Source: Sedimentitalea sp039941015 (GTDB lineage: Bacteria > Pseudomonadota > Alphaproteobacteria > Rhodobacterales > Rhodobacteraceae). From it: a stretch of 64,000 nt of DNA. The stretch lies in the NCBI RefSeq assembly GCF_039941015.1, contig NZ_JBDVFI010000074.1; one strand, given 5' to 3'. The translations under genes were made by a program, and so were the position numbers. Below, in pieces: positions 42,428-51,202 of the stretch (positions are counted from its first letter, which is position 1; each line of letters begins with the position of its first letter). The notes under the pieces are model-generated. The model saw only the letters and a program-made list of their open reading frames with translations. It had not been told where the DNA came from and ran no database searches.

Positions 42428-45376
42428 TCAACTGTTTACATAGCCTGCAACGACCTGCAGCAGTTTGAATGCCGTGGCCGCATCGTTTTCGACGACGGCA
42501 AGGAACTCTTCGGCACCGACCCGCAGACATTTGAGGTCTGATGTCGCCACCATGCTCAGCGCGCGTGGCTCGTCGCGGATCAACCCAAGCTCTCCAACCA
42601 GCGCGCCCGGTCCAACGGTTGCGATCAGCTCGTCTTTATCATCCGAGCGGGGCTGAAAGAGGTCTGCAGTCCCGTTGATCAACACATAGGCACCATCCTT
42701 GGGCGCGTCACCTTTGTTGAACACGACCTCTCCCTTCGTCGCGGTGTACCAACGCGCGCCAAATGCCAAAAGCCTGAGTTGTTTGCGATTGAGACCTGCG
42801 AACATATCCGTTTCTTCCAGCGCCCGCAGCTTGCGGGCGAGATCGGCCCCCCCGGCGCTTTCGACCTCGCTGTCGAGCTCCATGTCATCGCTCACCATCC
42901 GGCCTTGTTTCAGCTCGAAATGATGATCGAACACATCTTCGCGTTCGAAACTGTCGTTCAGATAGATCAGCGTGGACTCGGGCAACAAATCACGAAGCTT
43001 TTTGTGCACGCCGACCTGGGTCGCAATATCATAGCTGGCAAGTGCCTTGTTCAGGATCAGGATATCCGGACGCTTGATCGCTGCCCGGCTGAAGGCGAGC
43101 GGCTCCGCAAGCAGGGCAGGCAGGTTCACGCCACCCAGGCCGATATCCAGATCGTAGATCAGTTCGACCACCAATTGCTCGGCCCCGTTTTCGGCCAGAA
43201 CCTTGGTGATGAGATCGTGAACTTCGTCCGCCTTGCCGCCGGCCGTTTCCGAGATTTTGCCGAACAGCGCGTTCTCGATCACCGTACGACCCGGCACGAA
43301 CTGTTCGCTGTCCAAAGGCGCGAATAGATCACCAAGCACCTTTAGCATGTTCTGCGACTGGCTTTGACGCAGCTCAAGGATGCGGGCCTTGATCTCGTCC
43401 GGAAATGCCGGCCCCAGCTGCTCCGCTGTGATCTGAAACGGCACTGTCAAAAGGATGGAAAGCTCCGCCGGGGTCAGTTTGTCAGCCCCCCCTTTTCGCG
43501 TACGTTCGACCAGTTCTACTGCCGTTTCATAAGTCTTGACGTTCAGCCCCAGTTTCCGAAACAGCGGGTGATCCGTGCCATCAAGCCCGAACGTCCGCCG
43601 TAGCAGGTCAAGGACATCCCGGCTGAGCGTCAGCAGATCCTGATCGAGCCGCAGAGCCTTAAGCTGCGCCAGAAAATCGGTCTCTTTTGCCAGTAATTCC
43701 TGTGTGATCTGTACCCGCGGCGTGGCGTACAACAGGTTTTCGCCCACAGGCAATCCGGGGTTATAGCGCTTGGGATCAAACAGGAACACGTATTTGTCCA
43801 GATCGGCATCGTGGACTGCTGCCTGCACGGTTGGACGCAGTTCGATCAAGCGTTTCGCCAGCTCGGGGTGATCTTTCGCATCAAAACGTTGTTCGACACC
43901 GCGCCGGAACAGGTCTGATTCAGATCCTGTTCCTTCGATCAGTTTCAGCCACCAATCGCGCAGCCCCTGCAGGTCTTCAAGCTCTGCAATCGAGGGGGTC
44001 ATCCAGTCCACACCAAACGGATCAGAACTGTTGCCAGCCCGGATCGCTTCGCGCAACCGTGCCTCGTCTGTGTCTTGCCCATGCGGTTCGGCCATGACCG
44101 GCATCATCACATTTTCCCCGAACGTGCCTCGAAACAGAACCGGCTGCGAGTTCGCATACCCAATCCGCGTTGCAATCACCGCCTGATGCAACGTCGAAAG
44201 ATCTTTATCGCCAATGGTGATTTTTCCGGAGGATGGAACAAATTCGCGGATCATCAACTCGGCCATGACCCTGCGATCTTCGGCGCTTGATGCGGTGATT
44301 CCCACCACAGACCCGGCCGGAAACGTGGCGGAAATGTCTTCGAGAACGGTGTTGCCGTCGACATCATGCACTGTGACGCGATCAAACACGAAGTCGCCGC
44401 GCAGGTGGGGGATTTTCTCGGGCGGGTCGACAAACAATGTCTCGCTCACCATGCCGTCCGGAGCGAAACGCTCGAGGATGACATCCCATCGGACTGCCAT
44501 GTCCTGAGTCTGGTTATAGTAGGCCAGCAACTCTTTCCACGGGCTCGACAAATCCTTGTATGCTGCAAGCGCGGCAACCAATGCGCCCAAAGACACCGAC
44601 CCTTGCAGCACGAGATAGCCACCCACCGAAAAGAAAAAGAACGGCGTGAGCTGGGTGATGAAGTTGTTGAGAAACTTCATGAAGAATTTCTTCTGGTAGA
44701 TCAAAAACCGGATGTCGAACAGACGGCCCAATTGCCCGGTGATCTCGGCCATCCGATAACGCCAGCCGCCATTGCTGCGCAGGGTCGAAGCCCCGGCGGC
44801 GCTTTCGCCAATCATGCTTGCAAGAGCCCGAACCTCCTTGATCCGATCCTTGTTCAACATATTGATTTCACGCTGAAGTTTCGGAATAAGCCACGCCTGC
44901 AGCGGGATCAGCGCCACCGCCGCAAGCCCGAACCAAAAGCTTTGCAGGAACAGAAACCCAAGGATTGTCAGCATCTGTCCGGCTTGCAGAACCGGCTGGC
45001 TGATCGCATCGCCCATAAGACCGCCCATCGGCTCGGACTCGGCCGTTACCATGGAAACCAGTTCGCCCTGACTGACGCGTTCAAAATAGGGTTGAGGGAA
45101 CCGCATGATGCGCGAGATCATCTGAAACCGGAACCGGCGCAGCATCCGTTCAGACAGTATACCCTTCATCGTGTTTATGCGCATCTTCAGCAGGCCGTGG
45201 CAAAGGACCGCCAGCAAAAATGCCCCGCACAGCAGCCACAGGAACATTACCTGTGAAATCTGCATTCCAAATACATCGACCACCGAACTCTGTGCACCGA
45301 TGGCGTCATTGATGATCCGCTTGGGCAATTCCAGCGTCAGGTAAAGCAGCGGAAACAACAGGCTTGTCACCACCAA
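42428..45376 (-). CDS. ABC-exporter-like fusion with degenerate ATPase and C-terminal cyclic-nucleotide-binding domain
   Basis: A 982-residue protein from TTG 45376. Residues 1-300 form an ABC-exporter transmembrane domain ('QGELVSMVTAESEPMGG', 'IPLQAWLIPKLQREINMLN'). The nucleotide domain (~328-830) is interrupted by ~270 extra residues and has lost its catalysts: Walker A position is 'GITASSAEDRR' (359-369), the signature region is 'LGGVNLPALL', Walker B reads 'ILILNKALASYD' (Asn for Asp, Lys for Glu), and the switch segment 'LIYLNDS' lacks His. Residues ~850-980 are a cNMP-binding-like domain with 'GPGALVGELGLIRDEPRAL'. Coding similarity continues upstream of 45376 without a normal start codon. 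It is probably not an active pump; role unknown. Confidence 0.8.
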   Translation of the reverse strand: MVVTSLLFPLLYLTLELPKRIINDAIGAQSSVVDVFGMQISQVMFLWLLCGAFLLAVLCHGLLKMRINTMKGILSERMLRRFRFQMISRIMRFPQPYFERVSQGELVSMVTAESEPMGGLMGDAISQPVLQAGQMLTILGFLFLQSFWFGLAAVALIPLQAWLIPKLQREINMLNKDRIKEVRALASMIGESAAGASTLRSNGGWRYRMAEITGQLGRLFDIRFLIYQKKFFMKFLNNFITQLTPFFFFSVGGYLVLQGSVSLGALVAALAAYKDLSSPWKELLAYYNQTQDMAVRWDVILERFAPDGMVSETLFVDPPEKIPHLRGDFVFDRVTVHDVDGNTVLEDISATFPAGSVVGITASSAEDRRVMAELMIREFVPSSGKITIGDKDLSTLHQAVIATRIGYANSQPVLFRGTFGENVMMPVMAEPHGQDTDEARLREAIRAGNSSDPFGVDWMTPSIAELEDLQGLRDWWLKLIEGTGSESDLFRRGVEQRFDAKDHPELAKRLIELRPTVQAAVHDADLDKYVFLFDPKRYNPGLPVGENLLYATPRVQITQELLAKETDFLAQLKALRLDQDLLTLSRDVLDLLRRTFGLDGTDHPLFRKLGLNVKTYETAVELVERTRKGGADKLTPAELSILLTVPFQITAEQLGPAFPDEIKARILELRQSQSQNMLKVLGDLFAPLDSEQFVPGRTVIENALFGKISETAGGKADEVHDLITKVLAENGAEQLVVELIYDLDIGLGGVNLPALLAEPLAFSRAAIKRPDILILNKALASYDIATQVGVHKKLRDLLPESTLIYLNDSFEREDVFDHHFELKQGRMVSDDMELDSEVESAGGADLARKLRALEETDMFAGLNRKQLRLLAFGARWYTATKGEVVFNKGDAPKDGAYVLINGTADLFQPRSDDKDELIATVGPGALVGELGLIRDEPRALSMVATSDLKCLRVGAEEFLAVVENDAATAFKLLQVVAGYVNS

Positions 45377-45632
45377 CAGAACAAGCTGATCGCGTTTCGA
45401 ATACTTCCAGATGAAACCAAAAATTGTAGGTTCTATTTGAGCAATCCAAATGTGTTTCCGTACACGCGACCAATATCAACTGCCCGCGACAACCCGATGT
45501 AGTGTTCAAAGCCTAGCAACCACACCCCTTGCGGCGCAAATTATTTAGCCATCGGTTTTTGGCCGCAGCATGATTGCAGCGCCACCGCGAAAGTCCTAAG
45601 CTGAAGTTGGAGAGCACGGACAGGAGGCTGAT

Positions 45633-46025
45633 TTGTCCGACGTGACCAGTACGATTTTATTGCTTTTCTGCTTGCTGCAGATAAAGCATATGTTTGCCGA
45701 CTACTTCCTGCAGACCCCGCGTATGCTGGCGGATCGTGCAGTCTATGTGCATGTTGGTCGCGCGCAGCACGCGGCCGTTCACGCTGTCGGCTCGGCTATC
45801 GCATTTTTCCTGATCGGCGCGCCGATTGTGTTTATTGTCGCGATCTGTGCTGCCGAATGGGTTGTTCATTTTCATATCGACTGGGGCAAGGCCCGTCATG
45901 GCGAGGCCAGCGGATGTGGCCCGAGTGACGCAGGTTTTTGGCGCGCCGCAGGAATCGACCAAGCTTTACACCAGTTGACATATATCGGGATGGTCTGGGC
46001 CTGGATCCATTTTGTTGCAGGCTAA
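45633..46025 (+). CDS. DUF3307 family membrane protein
   Basis: A 130-residue membrane protein. 'LLLFCLLQIKHMFADYFLQT' is the DUF3307 start, followed by hydrophobic segments at ~48-80 and 112-128 and 'AAEWVVHFHIDWGKARHG', rich in His/Asp. DUF3307 proteins are multi-helix membrane proteins of unknown role. Start is TTG 45633 with a strong 'AGGAGG' about 6 nt upstream. Confidence 0.8.
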   Translation: MSDVTSTILLLFCLLQIKHMFADYFLQTPRMLADRAVYVHVGRAQHAAVHAVGSAIAFFLIGAPIVFIVAICAAEWVVHFHIDWGKARHGEASGCGPSDAGFWRAAGIDQALHQLTYIGMVWAWIHFVAG

Positions 46026-46085
46026 GCAGGGATCACAGCACAAGTAGCAGCCCTACCCCTAGATGGTCGCGCCAAACAGGGGCGA

Positions 46086-46114
46086 CCGCGCGGGCGACAA
46101 TGCAATCCGCGCGG
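46086..46114. terminator. Hairpin between DUF3307 gene and RTX-HasA gene
   Basis: 'CCGCGCGG' occurs at 46086-46093 and 46107-46114 and, being self-complementary, can pair across a 13-nt loop. A second GC stem lies just before it. It separates the convergent ends of the two genes; no U-run is present. Confidence 0.4.
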
Positions 46115-46131
46115 CACTCACTTGTTTCGCT

Positions 46132-47169
46132 TTAGAGAATGAAGTCATCAACCGTCAGATTGTGGACGCCGTATAATTCTATACGGAAATCGCGATCTCC
46201 GTCCCCGTCCGTATCACCGCCAACGAACGTCGATTGGCCATTGGTCCACACTCTAAGCTCGCCCGATTGCGCGGAAAACGCGGCGTTTCCGATAAAGGTG
46301 AACGTCTGATTGCCCCCGGCATCCGTGCGCGCGTCAATGCCTTCCAGTTCAATCTGGTCGCCCTGCCCGGACTTGAAATCGGTAATCCTGTCATTCTTCA
46401 CATGTGACAGCTTTGAGAACACAAATGTGTCCGCTCCGTTGCCACCCGTTTGCGTGTCTTTTCCGGCACCGCCGACTATCCGGTCCGCGCCCCTGCCACC
46501 GTCCAGTGTATCGCCGCCTCCTCCGCCATACAGCCAGTCTGCGCCGTCTTCGCCGAAAATGGTGTCTGCACCACCCTTACCGTTCAGCACGTCCTTGCCT
46601 CCGCCACCCTGAATTGTGTCGACGAATTCAGTACCCTTGTAGCGATCTTTTGCGTTTGATCCGGTGACATCATGCCCCTCGGCCCAAATGTGATCATAGA
46701 TCGGCGTGGGGTCGGCGGCGGTGCCATTCAGGCCACCGCCCATCATGCCAGCCACGATGTCATGCACCTCTCCTGCCACTCCGACGGGGTTGCCGATGTT
46801 CAGCCCGGATATGGTGATCATGTCCCCCATGTCCGTGACCAGCCCGTTTTCCAGCGCGAGGTCTTGTGTCGCCGGGTTCCAGGCCTCGCCCAATGTACCG
46901 ATGCGGATGGTTTCGATAGTGCCGCTGACGGTATGGTTGGAGAAGGTGTACAAGAAATCATCCCCTTCAAGCAGGACAACCCGCGTGCCCGCTTCACTGC
47001 CGGATGACGGTGTATCAAGGTGCAGAATCTGGGTTGTTTCGCCGGTTTCCGGCAGGAAAATTGGGGTCTGAAACGGTTCGAACCCTGCAAAATGGTCGAC
47101 AAGATCGGCGTTGAAGTCGACGCCGGCGCCCGTGATTGCATTGGCGGTCAGCTGGATGGAAAGTGCCAT
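46132..47169 (-). CDS. HasA-like hemophore fused to RTX calcium-binding repeats (copy 1)
   Basis: A 345-residue protein without an N-terminal signal peptide. Residues ~1-165 match the HasA hemophore pattern: 'LLEGDDFLYTFSNHTVSGTI' aligns with HasA's heme loop, keeping the Tyr (Tyr74) and His (His79) that coordinate heme (HasA Tyr75/His83), then 'ITISGLNIG' and 'GEVHDIVAGMMGG'. Residues ~185-265 hold glycine-aspartate RTX nonapeptides ('GGGGKDVLNG', 'GEDGADWLYG'). The end 'LTVDDFIL' looks like a type I secretion signal. It is the last gene of a hemophore-receptor-hemophore set. No type I exporter is in the window. Confidence 0.8.
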   Translation of the reverse strand: MALSIQLTANAITGAGVDFNADLVDHFAGFEPFQTPIFLPETGETTQILHLDTPSSGSEAGTRVVLLEGDDFLYTFSNHTVSGTIETIRIGTLGEAWNPATQDLALENGLVTDMGDMITISGLNIGNPVGVAGEVHDIVAGMMGGGLNGTAADPTPIYDHIWAEGHDVTGSNAKDRYKGTEFVDTIQGGGGKDVLNGKGGADTIFGEDGADWLYGGGGGDTLDGGRGADRIVGGAGKDTQTGGNGADTFVFSKLSHVKNDRITDFKSGQGDQIELEGIDARTDAGGNQTFTFIGNAAFSAQSGELRVWTNGQSTFVGGDTDGDGDRDFRIELYGVHNLTVDDFIL

Positions 47170-47196
47170 GGAATATCCTTTCTGCGGCGCCTGAAC

Positions 47197-49155
47197 TCAG
47201 AACCGGACGATCAGAGACGCCTGTGCGTTGAACCCTGGCGACGGCTGGGTCTCGAGATGAGGGGTGTAGTTTTCGTTGAAGATGTTGTTGAGCGTAACAC
47301 CAAATGTTGTCCGCTCGGAAAGCGCCTGCTGATAGAACAGATCAACGGTCTGCCAGGCGGACGTGGGAAGCGAGCCCCCCTCCTTGGTCCCGACAGTCGT
47401 CAGACGCGCACCCAGTTCACGACGCCCGTCCGGACTGCGATAGCCCGTGGTCAGGACCAACCGATCCGGTGGCACCTGGGTAAGCTCAAGCCCATCGGCG
47501 AGGTCGATCCCATCCAGCATTTGCCCGGCAAGATCACCAAAGAACACACCCGCCTGGTATGACGCTTCAAGTTCGAGACCGCGAATGCGTACATGATCGA
47601 TGTTCCGGTATTGGTAATAGCCGTTGAACAAGCCTCCGACGCGGTCCAGACCGATGTAGTCCTGAGTCTTGTTGTAATAACCGGTGGCCCGAACCTGCAG
47701 GCTGTCACCGGAAGTGAACAGGTCCTGTCGGGCGTACCCGATGCCAACTTCAAAAGACCGCATGCGTTCGGGAAGCAAGTCAGGGTTTGGTCTGATCGGA
47801 AAATCGGCAGGTTCCGGGTGAACACCGTTGACCAGCGTTTCATTCAGCGATGGAAAGCGGGACGCCAGCGACATCCCGGCGTGCAATGTCACATCCGGGC
47901 TGACCGGCAGTTCCAGCGCTATCCGTGGCGACAGCGCCTCGCCGGTCACTCTGGCGTCCGGACTATCGAGTTTGTAGCTGTCTGCGCTCAACCCCAAGGT
48001 CAAAGTCGCGCGACCAATCGAAATGCGATCCTCGACGGCCAGAGACCAGATCTCGCGATTGCCCGATGGCGTCAGGGTCTCGTTCGCCGGATCATCGGTT
48101 TTGACTGTATCGCGAAATCCTTCGAAGGTGATCCCGATGTCGTGATCCGTCGTCCCGATGGCAAAGAGACGCGCACCTTCGATCAGGATACCGGTTGTGC
48201 CGGTATCATAGGATCGGTCCACTCCGGTCGGTTCCAGTTGTTCGGTCAACAACCGTTGAGACACCTGTGTCGTAATACCATAGAGCTTGCCGTTGATCGC
48301 CCAGCCGCCAAACACATCGTCCGCCTGATAGCCCAGGGAATAGCTGTCGGTGCGAAGATCGTTGTCTCGCGGAAGCCCGGAGGTGCGGCCGGTATAATAA
48401 TCCATCTCCAACCGACTTGCGCTGAAGGTCAGCCGCCCGCCGTTTTCATCGGTGAACCCCAATGTTGCGAGACCGCTTTGGGTTTTCTGCCAGGCATAAA
48501 CATAAGTCCCGTCTGGCGAGGTATAATCCCCCACCTCGGCGCTCGTCGCGGCAAGGGTCAGATCGGCGGCATCGCTGATCTGTCCGGCAATTGCGCCGTG
48601 CACGGTCGGCTGTTCTGACAGTGTCCCATAGCGCAGTCGAAACTCGCCGCCGACACGCCCGCCATCAACGGGCAGCAGGTCTGCGGCCTCGACCGTTCGC
48701 ATCTCAAGCGCGCCACCTATCGCGCCTGCCTTGGCGCCCGGTCCACGGGAAACGGCAATCTCGCGGAGCATCTCTGTATCCACAGCGAAAGTGCCGTTGG
48801 CGTCGTGACCAGAGCGGGCAAAATTCTGGCGCATCCCGTCGACTGTGACCGCGACCCGGCCATAATCCTGAAGCCCGCGAATATTGACGGCTGTTTCTGC
48901 GCCTCCGGCAGCTCCGCCAAGGACCGTGACGCCCGGCGCACTGCGTAAAATGGTTTGCAGGTTGCTGCCCTGGAACTGCGTTTCAAGCTGGTCTTCGGTA
49001 ATCTCGGTTTCGTCCCAGGCCAAGGCCTCGGGAACGTCCGCGGTCACGTCGATCGTGTCCAGAAGATAGGGCTCGACCTCCTGAGCACTGGCGGGGATCG
49101 CCAGCACAGCGCCCAGCCAGAGCAGATTTCGGGTGATTGTCATGGGAAACCGCAT
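47197..49155 (-). CDS. TonB-dependent heme/hemophore receptor
   Basis: A 652-residue outer-membrane protein with a signal peptide (cleavage near 'ASAQEVEP'). The plug contains 'APGVTVLGGAAGGAETAVNI' and 'DYGRVAVTVDGMRQNF'. The barrel keeps heme-receptor landmarks: 'SRFPSLNETL' in place of FRAP and 'RPNPDLLPERMRSFEVGIGY' in place of NPNL, with a His ('NGVHPE') between them, as in heme/hemoglobin receptors. The protein ends in aromatic 'ASLIVRF' typical of barrels. It sits between the two RTX-HasA genes (27 and 62 bp gaps), so it is the likely docking receptor for these hemophores. It may also feed the HmuTUV system. Confidence 0.88.
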   Translation of the reverse strand: MRFPMTITRNLLWLGAVLAIPASAQEVEPYLLDTIDVTADVPEALAWDETEITEDQLETQFQGSNLQTILRSAPGVTVLGGAAGGAETAVNIRGLQDYGRVAVTVDGMRQNFARSGHDANGTFAVDTEMLREIAVSRGPGAKAGAIGGALEMRTVEAADLLPVDGGRVGGEFRLRYGTLSEQPTVHGAIAGQISDAADLTLAATSAEVGDYTSPDGTYVYAWQKTQSGLATLGFTDENGGRLTFSASRLEMDYYTGRTSGLPRDNDLRTDSYSLGYQADDVFGGWAINGKLYGITTQVSQRLLTEQLEPTGVDRSYDTGTTGILIEGARLFAIGTTDHDIGITFEGFRDTVKTDDPANETLTPSGNREIWSLAVEDRISIGRATLTLGLSADSYKLDSPDARVTGEALSPRIALELPVSPDVTLHAGMSLASRFPSLNETLVNGVHPEPADFPIRPNPDLLPERMRSFEVGIGYARQDLFTSGDSLQVRATGYYNKTQDYIGLDRVGGLFNGYYQYRNIDHVRIRGLELEASYQAGVFFGDLAGQMLDGIDLADGLELTQVPPDRLVLTTGYRSPDGRRELGARLTTVGTKEGGSLPTSAWQTVDLFYQQALSERTTFGVTLNNIFNENYTPHLETQPSPGFNAQASLIVRF

Positions 49156-49217
49156 TGCTATCGCATGACGGGCCCTGCACCGTTAACCAGCGCACGCCCG
49201 CCATGCCTCTTTGGCGC

Positions 49218-50267
49218 TTAGAACAAGAAGATGTCGTCGGACAGGTCGGACAACTCCACACCGAACATGCGGATTTTTGCATCACCCGCAGAAAGTTCGG
49301 TCCAGTTGCTGGTCTCGACCGCCGCAAAGTCGCCGAGGGTCGACAAACCAAGCGAGGTAACATCTATCGTATCTTCAGCGACATCGAGATCCCTGATCAC
49401 GTCGCGGGTGTTGTTGGCGACAATCTCGAATACATCGGCCCCGGCACCGCCAAACAGGCGGTCGGCCCCTTCTCCCCCCTGAAGCACATCGTCCCCTGCA
49501 CCGCCGCGCAGCAGATCCCGCTGAGCGCCACCGGTCAGTTTGTCGTTACCGGCACCGCCAATCAGGAAATCCGTGCCGAGACCACCCGAGATGATGTCGT
49601 CGCCATGCCCGCCAACCAAGGTATCATCGCCGTCGCCGCCGGTCAGAGTGTCGTCGCCACGACCGCCAGACAGCTCATCTGCGAGATCAAACCCGACCAA
49701 ATTGTCGTCGCCAGAGCCGCCCGTGACGTTGACCGCATATCCCGACCAGATGTCAAAGAGCGCGTCGGCGTCCGCCTCTTGAACCGCCTTGTAGAGAGCG
49801 TAGACCGGGTTCGTGGCAACATCCGTCCCGCCACCCGGCGCCACATCAAGCGAGAAGCCTTCTACGAGAAGGCCCGCATCGAAATCGGCAACGCGGCCGT
49901 CTTCGCCGGTGCCTTGTTCGCCACTGGTGATCCCCTCAGCCCATTCGCCAAAGACCAAGGCATCAACCTCGCCGGTGATCCCGTGCCCAAAGGAGGACCC
50001 ATGGTGCAGGTAGTCATAGGCAATACCGGTCCCTTCAAGGATCACGGCAGAGGCCGACTGTGCACCGCTGGTATCAGTGTCATCCGTATAGCGCCCCAAT
50101 ACCTGAGAGCCGTTCAGATAGTAGGTTGAGCCATAAACCGAGTCCGGTGTCCCGCCATAGAAATCCATCGAGTCCCCGGTCAGGGGCTCAAAGAACTCTG
50201 CAAGATAGGTTTCCATGTCAAATCCACCTCGCAGGGTGGATGCATCAAAATTGAGAATTGTGGGCAA
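49218..50267 (-). CDS. HasA-like hemophore fused to RTX repeats (copy 2)
   Basis: A 349-residue protein from TTG 50267, supported by 'GGAG' 7 nt upstream. The N-terminal ~180 residues resemble HasA: 'ILEGTGIAYDYLHHGSSFGH' and 'GEVDALVFG' correspond to the heme loop, keeping Tyr84 and His95 in HasA positions, and 'NPVYALYKAVQEADADAL' matches the C-terminal helix. Residues ~190-285 are about nine RTX repeats ('GGSGDDNLVG', 'GGRGDDTLTG', 'GGHGDDIISG'). The end 'SDDIFLF' fits type I secretion. It is only distantly similar to copy 1, so this is an old duplication or two separate recruitments. Secretion and heme binding are inferred. Confidence 0.8.
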   Translation of the reverse strand: MPTILNFDASTLRGGFDMETYLAEFFEPLTGDSMDFYGGTPDSVYGSTYYLNGSQVLGRYTDDTDTSGAQSASAVILEGTGIAYDYLHHGSSFGHGITGEVDALVFGEWAEGITSGEQGTGEDGRVADFDAGLLVEGFSLDVAPGGGTDVATNPVYALYKAVQEADADALFDIWSGYAVNVTGGSGDDNLVGFDLADELSGGRGDDTLTGGDGDDTLVGGHGDDIISGGLGTDFLIGGAGNDKLTGGAQRDLLRGGAGDDVLQGGEGADRLFGGAGADVFEIVANNTRDVIRDLDVAEDTIDVTSLGLSTLGDFAAVETSNWTELSAGDAKIRMFGVELSDLSDDIFLF

Positions 50268-50346
50268 GGGTCCGCTCCGATCAGTCAGTAGGAATCACAC
50301 ATTCATGCTGACTGGCGGACCGCTCGCTCGCATCACTCGCACCGCA

Positions 50347-50374
50347 CCTATCTTAACCTTATTATTTTTGTCAA
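50347..50374 (-). promoter_or_regulatory. Sigma-70-like promoter of the hemophore operon
   Basis: On the minus strand a perfect TTGACA -35 (50374-50369) is 16 nt from a weaker GATAGG -10 (50352-50347) in a distinctly AT-rich patch (50350-50400). It would start transcription about 70 nt before the copy 2 start codon. The rest of 50268-50479 has no gene. Iron control is likely but no clear box was identified. Confidence 0.55.
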
Positions 50375-50479
50375 TTATTGAATTTACGTACTCTTCCAAG
50401 GGTTGTAACCTTTTGGATTATGCGATTGTCAGACCTTTTCCGCTCAATGCCGGAGGGCTGGCCGCCAACGTCCTTGCGG

Positions 50480-51097
50480 TCACGCCTCGTATCGCGCCAG
50501 GAATGTGTCGACCGCGCTCTTGACCACATCATCGATTTCCGACTGGCTGAATTCGGTCTGAATGCCGAACACCGCGCGCACCCACAGTTTGACCCGACAC
50601 AGCTCGCAAAACTGCTCGGCGGCCATGTCGACGTCTGGAATGATCAGTTCACCCCGCGCGACCGCCTTGACGAAATAGGCGCTGAACTGCTGACGTCCCA
50701 TTTCCGGGCCATTTGCATAAAATGCGCGCCCCAGTTCCGGAAAACGCTCACGTTCGGCCACGCAGATGCGAAAACACTGTTGCGCGAACGGGGACACAAA
50801 GAACGGAACCAATTGTTCAGCGGCAATCGTCAAGACCTCGCGCGGCGGCGCGGTTTCGTTGATCAAATTCAGCGCCCTGCCCGCCATGAGATTGCATTCG
50901 TTTGTCGCGACTTCCATGAACAGCAGACGCTTGTCGGGGAAATAGCTGTACAGCGTCGCCTTTGAGACACCCGCGGCCCGCGCGATATCATCGACGCTCG
51001 CCCCTTCAAAGCCGTCAGCCAGGAATACGTCGCGTGCGCCCTTGACCACCTGTTCGAATTTGCGACCGGTGCGCACGATGGCTGCTGGCTGAGTCAT
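50480..51097 (-). CDS. TetR-family transcriptional regulator
   Basis: A 205-residue repressor with a TetR helix-turn-helix 'DDIARAAGVSKATLYSYFPD' (about residues 34-53) and a C-terminal ligand domain with three Cys ('QQCFRICVAE', 'EQFCELCRVK'). It reads away from mbfA; a 9-1-9 palindrome 37 bp upstream of its start is a probable autoregulatory site. It may control itself or a neighbour; the effector is unknown. Confidence 0.87.
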   Translation of the reverse strand: MTQPAAIVRTGRKFEQVVKGARDVFLADGFEGASVDDIARAAGVSKATLYSYFPDKRLLFMEVATNECNLMAGRALNLINETAPPREVLTIAAEQLVPFFVSPFAQQCFRICVAERERFPELGRAFYANGPEMGRQQFSAYFVKAVARGELIIPDVDMAAEQFCELCRVKLWVRAVFGIQTEFSQSEIDDVVKSAVDTFLARYEA

Positions 51098-51133
51098 GAA
51101 GGCTCCGCTTGGTACATTCAGTTTCTCTAACTT

Positions 51134-51152
51134 AAACCAAACGGTTCAGTTT
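51134..51152. promoter_or_regulatory. Putative TetR operator
   Basis: A 19-nt imperfect palindrome, 'AAACCAAAC' G 'GTTCAGTTT', lies between the divergent TetR and mbfA genes, 37 bp from the TetR start. Size and centre-to-centre symmetry fit TetR operators with two mismatched positions per arm. Confidence 0.55.
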
Positions 51153-51202
51153 CGACAACCACCTTCCCAAGGGCGGTTGCCATTCTCGGTGTCACTTCTA
51201 TG

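Noticed and set aside
44366..45256. A 296-codon plus-strand frame opposite the ABC-like gene
   Set aside because: It reads as a shadow of the ABC transmembrane region, with no start signal or known domain.
42428..45376. The ABC-like protein as the type I exporter of the RTX-HasA proteins
   Set aside because: All ATPase motifs are degenerate and there is no membrane-fusion partner gene; such a role is not supported.
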